DNA of 10,914 nt from Bacilli bacterium (GTDB taxonomy: Bacteria; Bacillota_I; Bacilli_A; Haloplasmatales; Haloplasmataceae). The notes beneath the pieces are model-generated. The model was given only the letters and a program-made list of their open reading frames with translations, ran no database searches and had not been told where the DNA came from. Position 1 is the stretch's first letter. Every line of letters begins with the position of its first letter. Made by a program: the position numbers and the translations under genes. Positions 5,902 through 10,914 of this stretch are shown here, in pieces. The stretch covers positions 1 through 10,914 of the forward strand of contig JAAZCR010000172.1 of assembly GCA_012513195.1 (NCBI GenBank), written 5' to 3'.

Positions 5902-8405
5902 TGTATTACCTCCTCATTTTCCTCATTAATTATATCTCTATCTTCATTATAATCACATTCACCATTATAACAAGGTACAATTGCGACACTCGCAACAGAT
6001 TGATCATCTTTTAAATTAATTAATTTAACTCCTAATGTAGCACGACCAGTGATAGAGATTTGGGAGATTGGTATTCTAATTATCATACCTTTGTTGGTAA
6101 CAACTAGTAAATCAGAGTCTTCTAATGGTACAGCTCTTAGAGATACTAAGCGACCGTTCTTTTCAGTAATATTAATTGTTTTTACTCCTTTGCCACCTCG
6201 ATTAGTTAATCGATAATGATTGACAGGAGTTAACTTTCCATAACCAAATTCAGATACTGATAAGATTAATTGTTCTTCGCTTTCAACAACATCCATACCG
6301 ACTGCTGTTTCGTTTTCATCTAAACTGATACCAATAACACCTGCTGCAGTTCTACCCATTGCTCTTACATCATTTTCGTTAAAGCGTACCAATTTACCAT
6401 TGGATGAGCCAATAATAATCTCTTTATTACCATCTGTTAAACGAACACTTAATAATTCGTCACCTTCATTAATGTTAATAGCCTTAATACCTGTACTACG
6501 AATGTTGACAAATTGATCTAGTTGAGTACGTTTAATTAAGCCATTTTTTGTCGCAAAAACTAAGAATTTGTGTGGATCAAACTCTTTAATCGCGATAATA
6601 CTATTTAGTTTTTCACCATCTTCAAAGTTTAATAAATTAACAATCGGCATCCCTTTAGCATGACGTCCATATTCAGGGAAAGAGAATCCTCTTAACAGAT
6701 ATACTTTACCAAAGTTACTGAATACTAAGATACGATCATGAGTTGAAGTATAGATCATATGCTCGACATAATCATCATCATAAGTTGACATACCTTTAAT
6801 GCCAACACCACCGCGATTTTGTGTTTTGTATGTATCTACTGATGTACGTTTGACATAACCACGGCTAGTAACTGTGATGATGATATCTTGTTCAGGTATT
6901 AGATCTTCGTCTTCAATATCATCTTCCTCAGAATCGACAATTTCGGTACGACGTTCATCACCAAATTTATCTCTAATTTCTGTTAACTCATTTTTAATAA
7001 TTTCAATAACTTTATGTTCATCACCAAGAATCGCTCTAAATTCAGCAATTTGTTTTAATAAATCTTGGTATTCATTTTCAATCTTATCTTGTTCTAGACC
7101 TGTTAATCTTTTTAAACGCATATCTACGATAGCTTGTGCTTGAGTTTCAGTTAACTTAAACTCATAAATTAAATTATTTACCGCATCTGATTCATCAGTT
7201 GATGCCTTGATTATTTCAATAATTCGGTCAATATTACTTAAAGCAATCCTATACCCTTCAAGTATATGCGCTCGTTGTTCTGCTTTTTCTAAATCGTATT
7301 TTGTTCTCCTTGTTACAACTACTTTTTGGTGGTTTAAATAGTGAGCTAATGCTTGTTTTAAATTTAATACTTTTGGTTGATTATCTACTAACGCAAGCAT
7401 ATTAACACTAAAAGTAGTTTGTAAGCTAGTATGTTTAAATAAATTATTCATGAGTACTTCAGGATTAACATCTTTACGTAATTCAATTACAATTCTTATT
7501 CCTTGACGGTTTGTTTCATCACGTAAATCTGTAATCCCATCAATACGTTTTTCCTTCGCCAACTCAGCAATGCGTTCGATTAAACGGGATTTATTAACCT
7601 GATAAGGTATTTCTGTTATAACAATTGCACGTTTTTGCCCGTGCTCTTCAATATTATATTTCGCTCTTACTATGATGGAACCACGTCCAAACTCATAAGC
7701 CCGACGAATACCATTACGACCAATAATAACTCCACCTGTAGGGAAATCAGGACCTTTAATATATGCCATTAATTCAGTAACGGAAATTTCTGGATCATCA
7801 GCTAAGGCGATTAAAGCATCTATTACTTCATTAAGATTATGTGGTGGAATATTAGTCATCATACCTACCGCAATTCATGTAGAACAATTAACTAATAGAT
7901 TAGGAAAACGTGCAGGTAAAACAACAGGTTCTTGTTCACTACCATCGTAATTATCACGAAAATCAATAGTATCTTTGTTTATATCACGAAGTAGTTCCAT
8001 TGCGATTCTAGCCATCCGTGCTTCTGTATAACGCATCGCAGCAGGGCTATCACCATCAATCGAACCAAAGTTACCATGTCCATCTACTAAGGTATATCGA
8101 TAGTTAAAATCTTGGGCCATCCGTACCATCGTATCGTAAATTGCTGCGTCGCCATGAGGATGATATTTACCCATGACTTCCCCAACGATACGGGCTGATT
8201 TTTTATGAGGTTTATCGTATGTATTTCCTAATTGTTGCATCCCATACAAAATCCGACGATGCACAGGTTTTAAACCGTCTCTTACATCAGGTAAAGCTCG
8301 CGAAACAATAACACTCATCGCATAATCGAGAAATGATGTTTTCATTTCGCGGCTGATGTTTACAGTTTTTATTTTTTCCGAAGCAACATTATTTACTTGA
8401 TCCAT
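5898..8405 (-). pseudogene. gyrA: DNA gyrase subunit A, with one in-frame TGA (codon 177)
   Basis: The full frame encodes about 835 residues, which is normal. It cuts and religates DNA in the A2B2 gyrase that introduces negative supercoils. The N-terminal part has [24 protein letters not shown] and the catalytic Tyr126 in AAMRYTEAR. Further on are the coiled-coil arm and exit gate, then the C-terminal DNA-wrapping domain with a GyrA-box (QNRGGVG, about 529-535) and an acidic tail. Codon 177 (7877-7875) is TGA in LVNCST-stop-IAVGM, at a position where Gly is nearly invariant (LVNGSTGIAVGMATN), and neighbouring residues are also changed (G to C, A to M). The frame continues intact on both sides. 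ATG 8405 is chosen over an upstream GTG because AAGGAG is placed correctly for it. It lies 37 nt after gyrB. A functional gyrase is essential, so a consensus error or an unusual readthrough is more likely than a dead gene. Confidence 0.9.
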
Positions 8406-8442
8406 TGTTATCACTCCTTCTTATTGTTCAAAATCTCATAAA

Positions 8443-10914
<2,472 letters not shown>

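Noticed and set aside
5233..7877. Reassigned genetic code (TGA = Trp, as in Mollicutes, or TGA = Gly)
   Set aside because: Neither internal TGA sits where homologues have Trp; the GyrA site is a Gly but the PdxS site is Leu/Met, so one reassignment does not explain both. All recognisable Trp positions use TGG, sfsA, gyrA and recF end at TGA at the expected length, and a TAA also interrupts pdxS.

Overview
The window is about 10.9 kb of AT-rich DNA (roughly one third G+C by eye). It looks like a low-GC Firmicutes/Bacilli-type chromosome close to the replication origin. Three things support this: the order recF-gyrB-gyrA followed by pdxS-pdxT-serS matches the origin-proximal order of Bacillus; strong Shine-Dalgarno sequences (GGAGG/AAGGAG) precede most genes; and there are two exact 16-bp parS (ParB/Spo0J) sites plus a T-box leader on serS. 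The genus cannot be fixed from this sequence.

Layout. At the left edge the 3' end of an alkyl hydroperoxide reductase F gene (ahpF) runs rightwards. Every other gene lies on the minus strand, read from the right edge leftwards: recF (N-terminus outside the window), gyrB, gyrA, pdxS, pdxT, serS, a walJ/yycJ-type metallo-beta-lactamase-fold gene, rlmH and sfsA. The origin is therefore expected to the right of the window. The convergent ahpF and sfsA genes share a bidirectional terminator-like hairpin.

Transcription units that can be argued from the sequence: recF-gyrB-gyrA-pdxS, tightly packed with ATGA-type or short junctions; pdxT from its own promoter, after a 40-bp perfect palindrome built around a parS site; serS from a promoter inside the pdxT 3' end, controlled by a serine-type T-box; and walJ-rlmH-sfsA from an extended -10 promoter behind the serS terminator.

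Oddities. gyrA, an essential gene, has an in-frame TGA at codon 177. pdxS has an in-frame TAA (codon 103) and TGA (codon 223). All three are substitutions with the downstream frame intact, not frameshifts. Several other near-invariant residues are also replaced (GyrA, PdxS, WalJ, SerS, GyrB, RlmH), and many of these fit G-to-T or C-to-A changes. Trp is always TGG at the recognisable Trp positions and TGA ends sfsA, gyrA and recF, so a TGA=Trp code is not favoured. Either the assembled consensus carries errors or the lineage is really accumulating damage. No novel defence system or mobile element is seen. The most interesting structural element is the parS/terminator palindrome between pdxS and pdxT.
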